A DNA stretch of 24,138 nt from a virus: positions 1 through 24,138 of the IMG/VR virus record IMGVR_UViG_3300017962_000118; one strand, given 5' to 3'. The position numbers and the translations under genes are program-made. The notes beneath the pieces were generated by a model, which worked only from the letters and a program-made list of their open reading frames with translations, ran no database searches and had not been told where the DNA came from. This document shows, one piece after another, positions 5,916-13,993 of the stretch (position 1 is the first letter of the stretch; the number at the start of each line of letters is the position of its first letter).

Positions 5916-7436
5916 TTATTTTTCAAATAATTGTTTTGTTTCCTCAAACCAGAGGTAATCTAAAGAGGAATTATTTAGAGTGTCAAATGCATCTTTGGGT
6001 GTTTCGGCCAGTGGTTCCCCAGCAAGATTTAGACTAGTATTCAATAGTATACCATGTCCAGTCAAGTTCTTAAAGGCCTTTAAAATATCGTAAAGATGAC
6101 CAGAACTTACCGTCTGAACTCTACATGTACCATCAACGTGAGTTACACCAGGAATCATATCTGATTTTACTGGAAAACACAATGTCATATGTGGACTTGG
6201 ACAAGAATTATCAAAATATAAATCAACGTCCTTTTCCAAAACTACAGCAGCAAATGGCCTATACCATTCCCTTCTTTTAACTTCATTTAAAATGTTTTTT
6301 GCTTCTGGATTTAATGGACTGAATAATATTGACCTATTTCCCAGGGCTCTTTGTCCGGCTTCCGATAACCCACTATAAACTCCGATAGATTTATTTTTAC
6401 ATAACAACTCGGCTATCTCTTCTATAGAAGTTTCAACACCTTGATATAAAGAACAATCATAATGATTTCCATGAAAAAATGTATTTTTTACTGGGGTTGG
6501 AATTTTGTTTGTTAACTTTAGATAGGTATTCATTGCTGCACCTATACTTACGCCATTATCATTACAGAGAGGTTCAAAATAAAATTCTACTTCAGGAAAT
6601 CTCTGTAGATAATAGTAGTTGGAAACTATATTCATACCATAACCACCAGAAATACAAACTTTCTTAATTCCTGTTCTTTTTATAGAGTCTTCTATCAAAT
6701 TACCCACTTTTATCTGGGTTTGTTGTTGCACCCCATAACAAAGATCTGCATGTAACTGACCAACCAACTTACTTGGACTTTTCAAAAAAGTTTGAATTTC
6801 TTCATCGGACCTCTGATAGAAATTATCAAAAAGTTTTTCAAAAACTGGATTAGGATCCCCGTAGGAAGATAATCCCATCGCTTTACCACAGTCATCAGGA
6901 GTATTTCCTATTAAAACCGATGCCATATCATAAAGTCCACCCACACTAAAGACATTGGATTCCCATGGCAAATCAAAAGGTGAAAACTCTTCTATAACAT
7001 TCTTATAAATCAAAGTATTTTTTTCATTGTTAAAGAAAAATACGCTTTCAACCTCAACCAAATTATCCTCTATGGTAGATCCAGCACCATCAACAACAAT
7101 TACTAAACTTTCTTCAAATTTACTATTGTAAAAAGCAAGAGAAGCATGATTCAAATGATGGTCAGATTGAATATCTAATTTTACATCAGAGTGGTATTTT
7201 TTACTTTCTTCAAAGATTTTCGATATAAATTCATCCTCTGTATTAAAATTAGATATACAAATTACATCTATTTTTAATTCACTACAGATATCATTAACTA
7301 ACTTCAAAATTAATTCTTTATTATAATCATACTTTTTTCTAGTAAATCTTTCTACTAAAAAATATTTTTCCACATTTCCATTATTAAAAACACATATTGA
7401 TGAATTGTGTCCCAAATGTATACTTAATATTAACAT
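5916..7436 (-). CDS. Carbamoyltransferase, NodU/CmcH/TobZ family (506 aa)
   Basis: It transfers a carbamoyl group from carbamoyl phosphate, via carbamoyl adenylate, to a hydroxyl of a sugar or similar acceptor. The Kae1-like domain has the metal motif HHLNH (His93, His97), VDGAGS (Asp116), KAMGLSSYG, CISGGYGMN and CNDNGVSIGAA. The C-terminal part has EAGQRALGNRSIL, RREWYRPFAAVV, GTCRVQTV and LNTSLNLAGEPL, so all family blocks are present. At 506 aa it is slightly shorter than usual. The ATG overlaps the upstream glycosyltransferase by 7 bases. It is the last gene of the tailoring cassette. The acceptor is unknown; an amino or guanidino sugar made by its neighbours is my inference. Confidence 0.92.
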   Translation of the reverse strand: MLILSIHLGHNSSICVFNNGNVEKYFLVERFTRKKYDYNKELILKLVNDICSELKIDVICISNFNTEDEFISKIFEESKKYHSDVKLDIQSDHHLNHASLAFYNSKFEESLVIVVDGAGSTIEDNLVEVESVFFFNNEKNTLIYKNVIEEFSPFDLPWESNVFSVGGLYDMASVLIGNTPDDCGKAMGLSSYGDPNPVFEKLFDNFYQRSDEEIQTFLKSPSKLVGQLHADLCYGVQQQTQIKVGNLIEDSIKRTGIKKVCISGGYGMNIVSNYYYLQRFPEVEFYFEPLCNDNGVSIGAAMNTYLKLTNKIPTPVKNTFFHGNHYDCSLYQGVETSIEEIAELLCKNKSIGVYSGLSEAGQRALGNRSILFSPLNPEAKNILNEVKRREWYRPFAAVVLEKDVDLYFDNSCPSPHMTLCFPVKSDMIPGVTHVDGTCRVQTVSSGHLYDILKAFKNLTGHGILLNTSLNLAGEPLAETPKDAFDTLNNSSLDYLWFEETKQLFEK

Positions 7437-8290
7437 TTTTTTAAAAAGTTTTCTATATCTTCTATTTTAACCCTTAATGTCATTTTATTATCATTTGGTT
7501 TTCCATATGTAAAGAAATCTTCTAGAAAAAACTTATGATGATGATTCTTCCACCAATCTTCGATCAATTTACTACAAATTACATCGATGGGAAACATTTT
7601 ATAATTATTTTGTTGATCATCACCCGAAACAAAATCTACATTGAGGTTAAAGATCGGAATTGAGTATGTGATACCAATATCAAAGAGAACATCATCTTGT
7701 ATAATGTGTTTTTTGCTGTTCTTTCTATGATATGAATTATCAGAGAAGGTTAACCTATATTTACCATTACGATATAGTAAATTTTTAAGCTTTTTTGCAT
7801 ATGTACGATTGATCAAATATGCTGCAGCGGATCCAGAGTCAATTCTTTTGTGCAAATACATGGGAACAGACAAACCATCTTCCTTGTAAGTGGTGCAGTA
7901 ATAAAGTTGAATACATTCCCAATTTTCTGGTAAATGTTTCTCAAAATATTCCCAGTCAAAATTCCAGTATTTTATATTATTTAATGAAAGATCGTCCTCC
8001 ATTATTATACAAGTTTCAGATTCATTTTCATCATACCAATTAACAATGGTTTCTATATTATTCAGGGCTACTGACATTAGAGACAAACACTCCAAAATAC
8101 CATCTTCCACAACTACATTCTTCCATTCATTGAATTTTGAAACATGATATTTCGATGCAGGAACTCTTCGATAATCAGTTATACCCCAATAATCAAATTG
8201 AGTTTCCATAGATATTTTTCTGTCTACCCTATGATCTAGGTTTATATAATAAACTCTAGGAAAATTTTTAAGTTTATTCTCTAAGTTCAC
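7430..8290 (-). CDS. GT25-like glycosyltransferase (286 aa)
   Basis: A member of the LPS-type GT25 family (PF01755-like). Near the start it has VYYINLDHRVDRK, the nucleotide-sugar strand. The catalytic or metal-binding EDD is at 98-100 in CIIMEDDLSL, followed by YWNFDWEYF, and the C-terminal FFTYGKPND is shared with two paralogues downstream of the oxygenase. A TTG at 8329 is possible, but the GTG at 8290 forms a TAGTG junction with the previous stop and gives an N-terminus matching the paralogues (NKLK.P), so I chose it. The region is noticeably AT-rich. Donor and acceptor cannot be read. Confidence 0.85.
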   Translation of the reverse strand: MNLENKLKNFPRVYYINLDHRVDRKISMETQFDYWGITDYRRVPASKYHVSKFNEWKNVVVEDGILECLSLMSVALNNIETIVNWYDENESETCIIMEDDLSLNNIKYWNFDWEYFEKHLPENWECIQLYYCTTYKEDGLSVPMYLHKRIDSGSAAAYLINRTYAKKLKNLLYRNGKYRLTFSDNSYHRKNSKKHIIQDDVLFDIGITYSIPIFNLNVDFVSGDDQQNNYKMFPIDVICSKLIEDWWKNHHHKFFLEDFFTYGKPNDNKMTLRVKIEDIENFLKKC

Positions 8291-9252
8291 TATTCTCTTT
8301 CTAGATCTAATGTAACACAGTGAAAACAACCACTTAGAGTTCTAGAATGTCTCATAGGAAGCATTGCACACTCTATTCCATGTTTTTCTAGTTCTTTTCT
8401 GGTGGGTTCTTGGTTTTCTTCCAAAACAACTAAATTTGGATTGACACTGAAAAGATTCATATTTACCCACTCAGACGCATGATTATATCCAGGATAATGT
8501 CCAATATCAACTGGTTCTGGACACCAAATTACATCCCAATTTCTAAATGGTTCTGGAAGAACATCAACGGATTTAATTCTTTCCGGATTTAACAACATCA
8601 ATCCTTCACGAAGAAACGCAATTGTAGTATCAATATGCATATAACTATAAACACCCTGAAGAAGATGTACTTTTGCACGATTTCCAAGCATTTCCTGCAA
8701 TAAATTTGCACCTGCAATGTTTCCACTATTTGAGACAAGGTATAACACGTCTTCATTTGCACGAATGACATTCGCAGCATCAAATGACGGAGAAACTTCA
8801 GTTAGTGCAAGAGTATCTTTATCGCCTACACACTCCTCGTTATAAAGGTCATCTAGGTCCTTGCAAGGTACTATTATAGTAGATCCCATACGATCCAAAA
8901 TAGGTCTCCAGGCGTCCCTCCTACAGCGCAATGGCATTGGTGTAGCAATAGAGAGATCCTTGTGAGTAAAAATAACATCCCTTGGGCAATAATTATAATA
9001 TTCCGTAGGAGTTCTCTTCGGTCTAACTACCTCCACATTTTCACTAAGAAGAAAAGTTACAAATTTCTCCAAATCTTCATTAGATTCGTCTATTACTTGT
9101 TTTGGATATGGTCCAACAGGAACATCAGAAATATCCTTTCGATCAGCATAATTAATAGTACGAACACTAATATCTACTTCAGGAACTGTTGCATAATCTG
9201 CAACTCCAACTATTACTTTTTTTAGTTTATCCCATTCATTCTGACTTTTCAT
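8290..9252 (-). CDS. Amidinotransferase (arginine:glycine / StrB-like family, 320 aa)
   Basis: It would move the amidino group of arginine to an amine, making a guanidino compound plus ornithine. The pentein-fold catalytic set is present: Asp158 (PSFDAAN), His206 (HIDTT) and Cys312 (GCFHCVTLD), matching Asp, His and Cys of human AGAT. Other family blocks are CPRDVIFTH, ATPMPLRCRR, EWVNMNLFSV and MRHSRTLSG. Relatives act on glycine, on inosamine phosphate (streptomycin StrB) and in cyanobacterial guanidino toxin pathways. Beside an aminotransferase, glycosyltransferases and a carbamoyltransferase, an amino-sugar or cyclitol acceptor is likelier than glycine. The ATGA overlap shows coupling to the upstream oxygenase-like gene. 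Confidence 0.9.
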   Translation of the reverse strand: MKSQNEWDKLKKVIVGVADYATVPEVDISVRTINYADRKDISDVPVGPYPKQVIDESNEDLEKFVTFLLSENVEVVRPKRTPTEYYNYCPRDVIFTHKDLSIATPMPLRCRRDAWRPILDRMGSTIIVPCKDLDDLYNEECVGDKDTLALTEVSPSFDAANVIRANEDVLYLVSNSGNIAGANLLQEMLGNRAKVHLLQGVYSYMHIDTTIAFLREGLMLLNPERIKSVDVLPEPFRNWDVIWCPEPVDIGHYPGYNHASEWVNMNLFSVNPNLVVLEENQEPTRKELEKHGIECAMLPMRHSRTLSGCFHCVTLDLERE

Positions 9253-9746
9253 TTTATAACACCAGTGACCTGAACTGCATATCTGGGAATTTTACTCATA
9301 TTATAAAAAGCATGTGGAGTATCATAACTCCAATAAAAACAATCTCCCGATTTCCACTTACCATAACAAATATCTTCTATTTGAAGAATTTGGCCAGGTT
9401 GACTATGTTCTAACATAACCATACAACGCATGACTTTTTGGGGTTCTGCGTTTGTCATTTCAATAAATTTTCCATATAAGTCTACATGAATTGGTAAATA
9501 TTGTCCAGGTTTAAAGTGATTTACAGCAACGCATACATGATCCCAAAAATGAAACTGATTTCTTATATACTCCATACACTCTGGCATTGGATTTGGTTCA
9601 TGGTACTTATAGATAGAAAGTTTTTCTCTATTATGACCAGCCCATAAGTAATCATTCACGACCATCCAATCATTATGTGTTGCAAGAGTATAATCCAAAC
9701 TGTAAAAGTCGGAAATATTCCAGTTTGGTATTATGTGATCGATCAT
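9249..9746 (-). CDS. 2OG/Fe(II) hydroxylase-like protein, Asp/Asn beta-hydroxylase type (165 aa)
   Basis: A jelly-roll oxygenase. The iron triad is visible: His87-x-Asp89 in YLPIHVDLYGK and His145 in YDTPHAFYNMS, with Arg154 or Arg107 as the candidate 2-oxoglutarate anchor. VMRCMVMLEHSQPGQ and CYGKWKSGDCFYW form the core strands typical of small AspH-like enzymes. It could hydroxylate a sugar, amino acid or peptide. ATGA overlaps join it to the aminotransferase before it and the amidinotransferase after it. Confidence 0.8.
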   Translation of the reverse strand: MIDHIIPNWNISDFYSLDYTLATHNDWMVVNDYLWAGHNREKLSIYKYHEPNPMPECMEYIRNQFHFWDHVCVAVNHFKPGQYLPIHVDLYGKFIEMTNAEPQKVMRCMVMLEHSQPGQILQIEDICYGKWKSGDCFYWSYDTPHAFYNMSKIPRYAVQVTGVIK

Positions 9747-10330
9747 TTAAATACTGACATCTGTGTTAAATCTGGGTAATCCCTGGCCGTCCATTTTTTT
9801 GCCGGAGATTTTTTACGACATTTTAGTAATTCAATACCGGTTTTCGCCACCTCTGGCGTCATATAATAATGGTAACCAATACTAGTTATGTCTTGTTCAG
9901 CCCATGGAAGAGAAAGATCACGACCATCATAAGACATCTTCTTTAACGCATCACGATCATTCTTGTTTTGCAGGAGGATCATACCACCACGACCAAGATT
10001 TAAATGTTTCTTGAACTGAAAACTAAGACACATAAAAGTATTAGGAAGATAGGAACCTTCTTCCCAAAGAACTGCAGCATCGATGATTGTACTATTTCCA
10101 AGATGATAATAGTCGGACCAATCATCTTCTTTCCATTCCCAATTTAAACCAAGTTTCATACACGTCATTGGAACTGAAATATACGTTCTTGTTGGAATGG
10201 TAATATTATTATATCCAGTATATCTCAAACATAGTTCGATAGCATGAGTACAACAATCAGTCGCAACTGCATATGGAGAACCGAAGAACTCTGCAACCTG
10301 TGATTCAAATTCAGTAACGTACTCAAACAT
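9743..10330 (-). CDS. Half-length DegT/DnrJ/EryC1/StrS aminotransferase-like protein (195 aa)
   Basis: The family makes amino sugars or aminocyclitols with PLP. Visible pieces are the N-terminal FESQVAEFFGSPYAVA with the phosphate-site segment ATDCCTHAIEL, IDAAVLW (Asp84, the pyridine-nitrogen partner), SFQFKKHLNLGRGG (Lys108, PLP Schiff base), and GYHYYMTPEVAKTG. The protein then ends, whereas normal members run to about 370-400 residues, so the C-terminal small domain is missing. No continuation is seen in the next 500 bases. The ATG at 10330 is preferred over the TTG at 10351. It may be a minimal enzyme, a partner-dependent half, or a decayed gene. Confidence 0.82.
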   Translation of the reverse strand: MFEYVTEFESQVAEFFGSPYAVATDCCTHAIELCLRYTGYNNITIPTRTYISVPMTCMKLGLNWEWKEDDWSDYYHLGNSTIIDAAVLWEEGSYLPNTFMCLSFQFKKHLNLGRGGMILLQNKNDRDALKKMSYDGRDLSLPWAEQDITSIGYHYYMTPEVAKTGIELLKCRKKSPAKKWTARDYPDLTQMSVFK

Positions 10331-11177
10331 CTTCCAGTTCCCTCGGAACAATTATTCTATCATTTGGTTTACCATAAGTAAAGAACTCTTCTAGAGTGTA
10401 ATCATCTCTCAGTTCTGTCCACCACTTCATACAAGCTTTGTAAGAAAACTCAAGGTCAACTCTTTCTTTTTTTCTATCAATATTTTGGGCCCAACTTCCG
10501 AGATTTTGATTGACAGAAATTAAGGGCATACAATAAGTCTTTCCATTGTGACCGAGAAAATAATCAGTAGTAAAGTTAGGCATATTCAATCCAGAATAAG
10601 ACCATTTATAATTAGAATGTTTCTGAGATAGATCAAACTTACCGTCCTTATAGTGAAGACTTATAATCTTTTCTGCATATCTTCTGTTGATTAATGAAGC
10701 GCCAGTATCATGTCCTGATAAGATCGGGTGTAGGAAACATGGCATAAGTTTTTCATTTTCAAAACTCATTTGAATACAATCCCAATCATAAGGAATATTA
10801 TTCATCAAATATTCCCAATCAAAATGCCAGTATTCAATGAAACTGAGATCGTAATCATCCTCCATGATGATTACATAAGGATCATTGGTAGTCTCCAACC
10901 AATTCTTTATGTTTACGAGATGAGCAAGAGTTATAGACAGTTCTGCAATGTGCCAATTCTTTCTCTTGTACCCCTCTGGAAAAGGATTTAAGATAACCAA
11001 ATCTTTCCAGTAGTCTTCATATGTTGAGAGTTGATACTTAGATCCAGAGACTACTGTGTAGTCTTTTATTCCCCAGTAATCATACTGAGTCTCAGCATAT
11101 TCTCTTTTATCTGGCCTTTCATCAATGGTTGCAAGAATGATTGGCGGAAGTCCTTTGAGTTTATCTTTTAGATTCAT
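10323..11177 (-). CDS. GT25-like glycosyltransferase (284 aa)
   Basis: A paralogue of the other three glycosyltransferases. The EDD is at 106-108 (VIIMEDDYDL), then YWHFDWEYLMNNIPYDWDC, INRRYAEKII and the C-terminal EEFFTYGKPND. The N-terminal strand is divergent (PIILATIDERPDKR instead of YYLNLD..DR), so the nucleotide-binding edge may differ. A 66-base segment is identical to the paralogue at 11973-12767. It starts at the ATG at 11177, inside the end of the previous gene (17-base overlap). Confidence 0.84.
   Translation of the reverse strand: MNLKDKLKGLPPIILATIDERPDKREYAETQYDYWGIKDYTVVSGSKYQLSTYEDYWKDLVILNPFPEGYKRKNWHIAELSITLAHLVNIKNWLETTNDPYVIIMEDDYDLSFIEYWHFDWEYLMNNIPYDWDCIQMSFENEKLMPCFLHPILSGHDTGASLINRRYAEKIISLHYKDGKFDLSQKHSNYKWSYSGLNMPNFTTDYFLGHNGKTYCMPLISVNQNLGSWAQNIDRKKERVDLEFSYKACMKWWTELRDDYTLEEFFTYGKPNDRIIVPRELEDV
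10770..10835 (-). repeat. 66-base exact direct repeat, copy 1 (in glycosyltransferase gene)
   Basis: Identical base for base to 12381-12446, at a distance of 1611 bases. It encodes the conserved segment after the EDD motif (ending in IPYDWDCIQ). Sequence on both sides diverges quickly, including at third codon positions, so the identity looks recent. Confidence 0.92.
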
Positions 11178-11973
11178 GATTGACTTCCAAAATTAATTTC
11201 TTTCTCTTTGGTGAGTTCAAATAAAAAATATCGTCCAAAGTATATTGTGGGGATTTTGTTTTCCACCAATCTAGAACCAATTTATCACAAGTTCTTGACA
11301 TGACATTTACATTACCATTCCTAAGACCATCACTTATGAAATTGTAATTAGTAGTAAAGACTGGAATTGAATAAGTCACTCCTATCTGATAGAGAACAAA
11401 ATCTACAGACTGATAGTGATACTCTGGCCAATTTTCATTGTATCCATAATTAGAATACAATTTGAATTTATTATCTATGTAATGAAGTTTGATTAGTTTT
11501 TCTGCATATGATCTATTGATCAGTACACAACCAGTAGAGTGATTATTGTGTGTCCACTTAGACAGGTTCATCTTGATAAAGTTTTCGCCAATGATATGAA
11601 GTTGAACACACTCCCAGTTGCAAGGTAAACTATCAACTAAAGTTTTCCAGTCAAAGTTCCAATACTCAACAGTATCAAAACACAAATCATCTTCGACTAT
11701 CAGACAAGTCTCGGACTCATTAGAATTATACCAATCAATTATACCATGAATCCTGTCTACTAAGGTGGCAAGAAGCCATACCTCGGTGCGAAGTTTGTCT
11801 GTTATGACTTTAGACTTCCACTGTCCATAATTCTCTACAGAATATCTCGAAGAGTTAACTCTATGATAATTAGTTATCCCGTGATCAGAGAACTGTTTCT
11901 CAATATATTTTTTCCGATCTATTCTATGATCTAAATTGAAATAATATATCGGAGGTATCCCACTAAGTTTCAT
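11161..11973 (-). CDS. GT25-like glycosyltransferase (270 aa)
   Basis: It has the N-terminal strand PIYYFNLDHRIDRKK, EDD at 94-96 (CLIVEDDLCFD), YWNFDWKTL, and INRSYAEKLI. The N-terminal half is closest to the protein at 7430-8290 (both have NSNESETC or ENESETC before the EDD strand). The C-terminus lacks the FTYGKPND tail of the other three copies and reads DIFYLNSPKRKKL instead. The ATG at 11973 shares TAATG with the previous stop. Confidence 0.85.
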   Translation of the reverse strand: MKLSGIPPIYYFNLDHRIDRKKYIEKQFSDHGITNYHRVNSSRYSVENYGQWKSKVITDKLRTEVWLLATLVDRIHGIIDWYNSNESETCLIVEDDLCFDTVEYWNFDWKTLVDSLPCNWECVQLHIIGENFIKMNLSKWTHNNHSTGCVLINRSYAEKLIKLHYIDNKFKLYSNYGYNENWPEYHYQSVDFVLYQIGVTYSIPVFTTNYNFISDGLRNGNVNVMSRTCDKLVLDWWKTKSPQYTLDDIFYLNSPKRKKLILEVNHESKR

Positions 11974-12767
11974 TATCTTTTCAATAATTCAACCATTTCA
12001 TGATCATTAGGTTTTCCGTATGTAAAGAATTCCTTTAAAGTAAAATTATCTCTTTTGTTTTGCCACCAATCATAGTAGATGTCTCTACACTGAAAATGAT
12101 GTTTTTTAGGAGAACTGTCTAAGTATGGATTTTGAGTTATTAATGGAATTTGATATGTTACTCCGAGATGACAAATGAAACCATCCAAAGAAACAACTCT
12201 ATATCCTTTATTATAAGGATGTTGTCCATATTTTCGAATCAACATGTACTTTTCTTTATAGTAATGTAGATTAATCAGTTTGGTTGCAAAATGTCTATTG
12301 ATTAATATTGGTCCATAAAAACTGATATGTTGTTTAGGCATTAAAAAAAATGGAATCATCTCCTGAGATTCGAACCCCAGTTGAATACAATCCCAATCAT
12401 AAGGAATATTATTCATCAAATATTCCCAATCAAAATGCCAGTATTCGATCAGATTTAAATCATAATCATCTTCAAACAAAATTAAGTGTTTTTCATTGGT
12501 TGTTTCTAACCAATGTCTTATCATTTCGAATGTAGAGAGAGTGATTGAAGCAATCTTTTTATGATCCTCTCTCTTAATTTTTTCTGGAAAGTGTAAAATA
12601 TCTTTCCAAGAGTCATAATCTTTTAAGAGATAATTTGACCCAGAGAATCTTGTTACATTATGAAGATCTAATTTTTCAAATTGTTTCTCCATATACTTTC
12701 TTCTATCTACTTCAGAATCTAAATTAAGATAGTAGATACTGGGAATACCTTTTAACTTATTAGACAT
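11973..12767 (-). CDS. GT25-like glycosyltransferase (264 aa)
   Basis: It begins NKLKGIPSIYYLNLDSEVDRR, has EDD at 99-101 (HLILFEDDYDL), YWHFDWEYLMNN, INRHFATKLI, and the C-terminal KEFFTYGKPND. It is closest to the protein at 10323-11177, including the 66-base identical stretch. The start ATG lies inside the end of the oxygenase gene (8-base overlap). It is the first glycosyltransferase of the cassette in transcription order. Confidence 0.85.
   Translation of the reverse strand: MSNKLKGIPSIYYLNLDSEVDRRKYMEKQFEKLDLHNVTRFSGSNYLLKDYDSWKDILHFPEKIKREDHKKIASITLSTFEMIRHWLETTNEKHLILFEDDYDLNLIEYWHFDWEYLMNNIPYDWDCIQLGFESQEMIPFFLMPKQHISFYGPILINRHFATKLINLHYYKEKYMLIRKYGQHPYNKGYRVVSLDGFICHLGVTYQIPLITQNPYLDSSPKKHHFQCRDIYYDWWQNKRDNFTLKEFFTYGKPNDHEMVELLKR
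12381..12446 (-). repeat. 66-base exact direct repeat, copy 2
   Basis: The partner of 10770-10835, in the same position relative to the EDD motif of its own glycosyltransferase gene. Confidence 0.92.
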
Positions 12768-13983
12768 ACCAAGTTATAATAGAATATCTAGTTCCAGATG
12801 TAACAGGCATTATTTCGTGAGGGAACATGAAATTAGATGGGAACATAATTATGGAACCCTTTCCACCTCTAATAATCATCTCTCTATCAAAGAAAGCAAA
12901 CTCTCCTCCTTCATAGTCTTCATTTAAAATGAAAGAACAACTAACGGATCTTTGTTGAGTCTTAAAGGAATCTGTATGTTGTACATAGAATTGACCTTCA
13001 GTATACCTCAATAAATCATATCCAGTATCAATTTCAGAAGCAACTTCTGGGAAAAGTTCTCTGTATCTATTCAATGCTGTAGAAGCACACAAAAAGAAAT
13101 CATCATCTATTTTTTTTCTAAACTCAGAATTCTGTTGATCAACCACAAATTGATCAGAAATGTTTATAGAACTACAATTTCTAATATTAGAATTTACACC
13201 ACCATTACCGACTTCTGTATTACGCCATAAATCAGAATTTTTATACTCTGATAAAATTCTATCACATAATTCTTCTGGAACAATATTATCGAGTACAAGA
13301 ATATAATCTTCTAATTTTTTCCCACCTTTACTTGTAATTTTTGGAGGTTCTGTTATTGGTTCTTCCACAATATCTCTGCGGACATTATCTTCACTATTAG
13401 TTTCGATTCCATGTCTTGCAGTAGGTGAGCAATATTCTTCTTCCTTTGAGTTAAATTTATCAAAATATGCATAAGAACAATCTCCACGACTTCTTACATA
13501 GTGCAAGAATACTTGAGTATAATACTCACCTTCGTAAGAATCTCTCCAATGTGGTGCCTTAGTACCAAGATATACCATAGCTTCTCCAGGTTTAAGGTCA
13601 ACAGAAACTTGATCACCGTCAGGAGTTTCTATCCATATTGGCCAAGAAGAGTCTCCATGCAAATGTACAGTAAGTGATATTTCACATGCATCTCTATCTA
13701 CATGTCGCAACAATTCACTTCCATTTTTATAAATTCTTGCATAAGAGTACGTTGGAAGTACAGTTTCTCCAATTGCTGAAGAAATTTCTGGAGTCTTTTC
13801 ACACAATAACTCTAAGAAAGGTGTATAGTTATAAGTGGAAAAAGAACTAGGTGCTTGCTCATCTCCATTTATATTGTTTTCTTTGCAATATTTAAAAAAA
13901 TCGAATGATAGTTCAGAAGACCTCTCTTTCGAAATAAAATCATGCAATATAATATAGTTATTTTCAACCAATGATTTTTTCAT
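12760..13983 (-). CDS. Double-domain 2OG-Fe(II) oxygenase (407 aa)
   Basis: Two oxygenase domains lie in one chain. Domain 1 (about 1-175) has YARIYKNGSELLRHVDRDAC with His94-x-Asp96, and a distal His145 in KAPHWRD. Domain 2 (about 225-407) is prolyl-4-hydroxylase-like, with His336-x-Asp338 (YVQHTDSF), His389 (FPHEIMPV) and Arg399 (GTRYSIITW). A Lys/Glu/Pro-rich linker (180-225) joins them. Both iron triads look intact. Such domains hydroxylate peptides, sugars or nucleobases. It is the first gene of the tailoring cassette, 10 bases after the small gene upstream. Confidence 0.86.
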   Translation of the reverse strand: MKKSLVENNYIILHDFISKERSSELSFDFFKYCKENNINGDEQAPSSFSTYNYTPFLELLCEKTPEISSAIGETVLPTYSYARIYKNGSELLRHVDRDACEISLTVHLHGDSSWPIWIETPDGDQVSVDLKPGEAMVYLGTKAPHWRDSYEGEYYTQVFLHYVRSRGDCSYAYFDKFNSKEEEYCSPTARHGIETNSEDNVRRDIVEEPITEPPKITSKGGKKLEDYILVLDNIVPEELCDRILSEYKNSDLWRNTEVGNGGVNSNIRNCSSINISDQFVVDQQNSEFRKKIDDDFFLCASTALNRYRELFPEVASEIDTGYDLLRYTEGQFYVQHTDSFKTQQRSVSCSFILNEDYEGGEFAFFDREMIIRGGKGSIIMFPSNFMFPHEIMPVTSGTRYSIITWYV

Positions 13984-13993
13984 AACTTAAAAT

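Noticed and set aside
5916-13983. A saxitoxin-type pathway, because amidinotransferase and NodU-type carbamoyltransferase also occur together in cyanobacterial sxt clusters
   Set aside because: No polyketide synthase (SxtA-like) or other core gene is present, and four glycosyltransferases and an aminotransferase point to a glycan or cyclitol instead.
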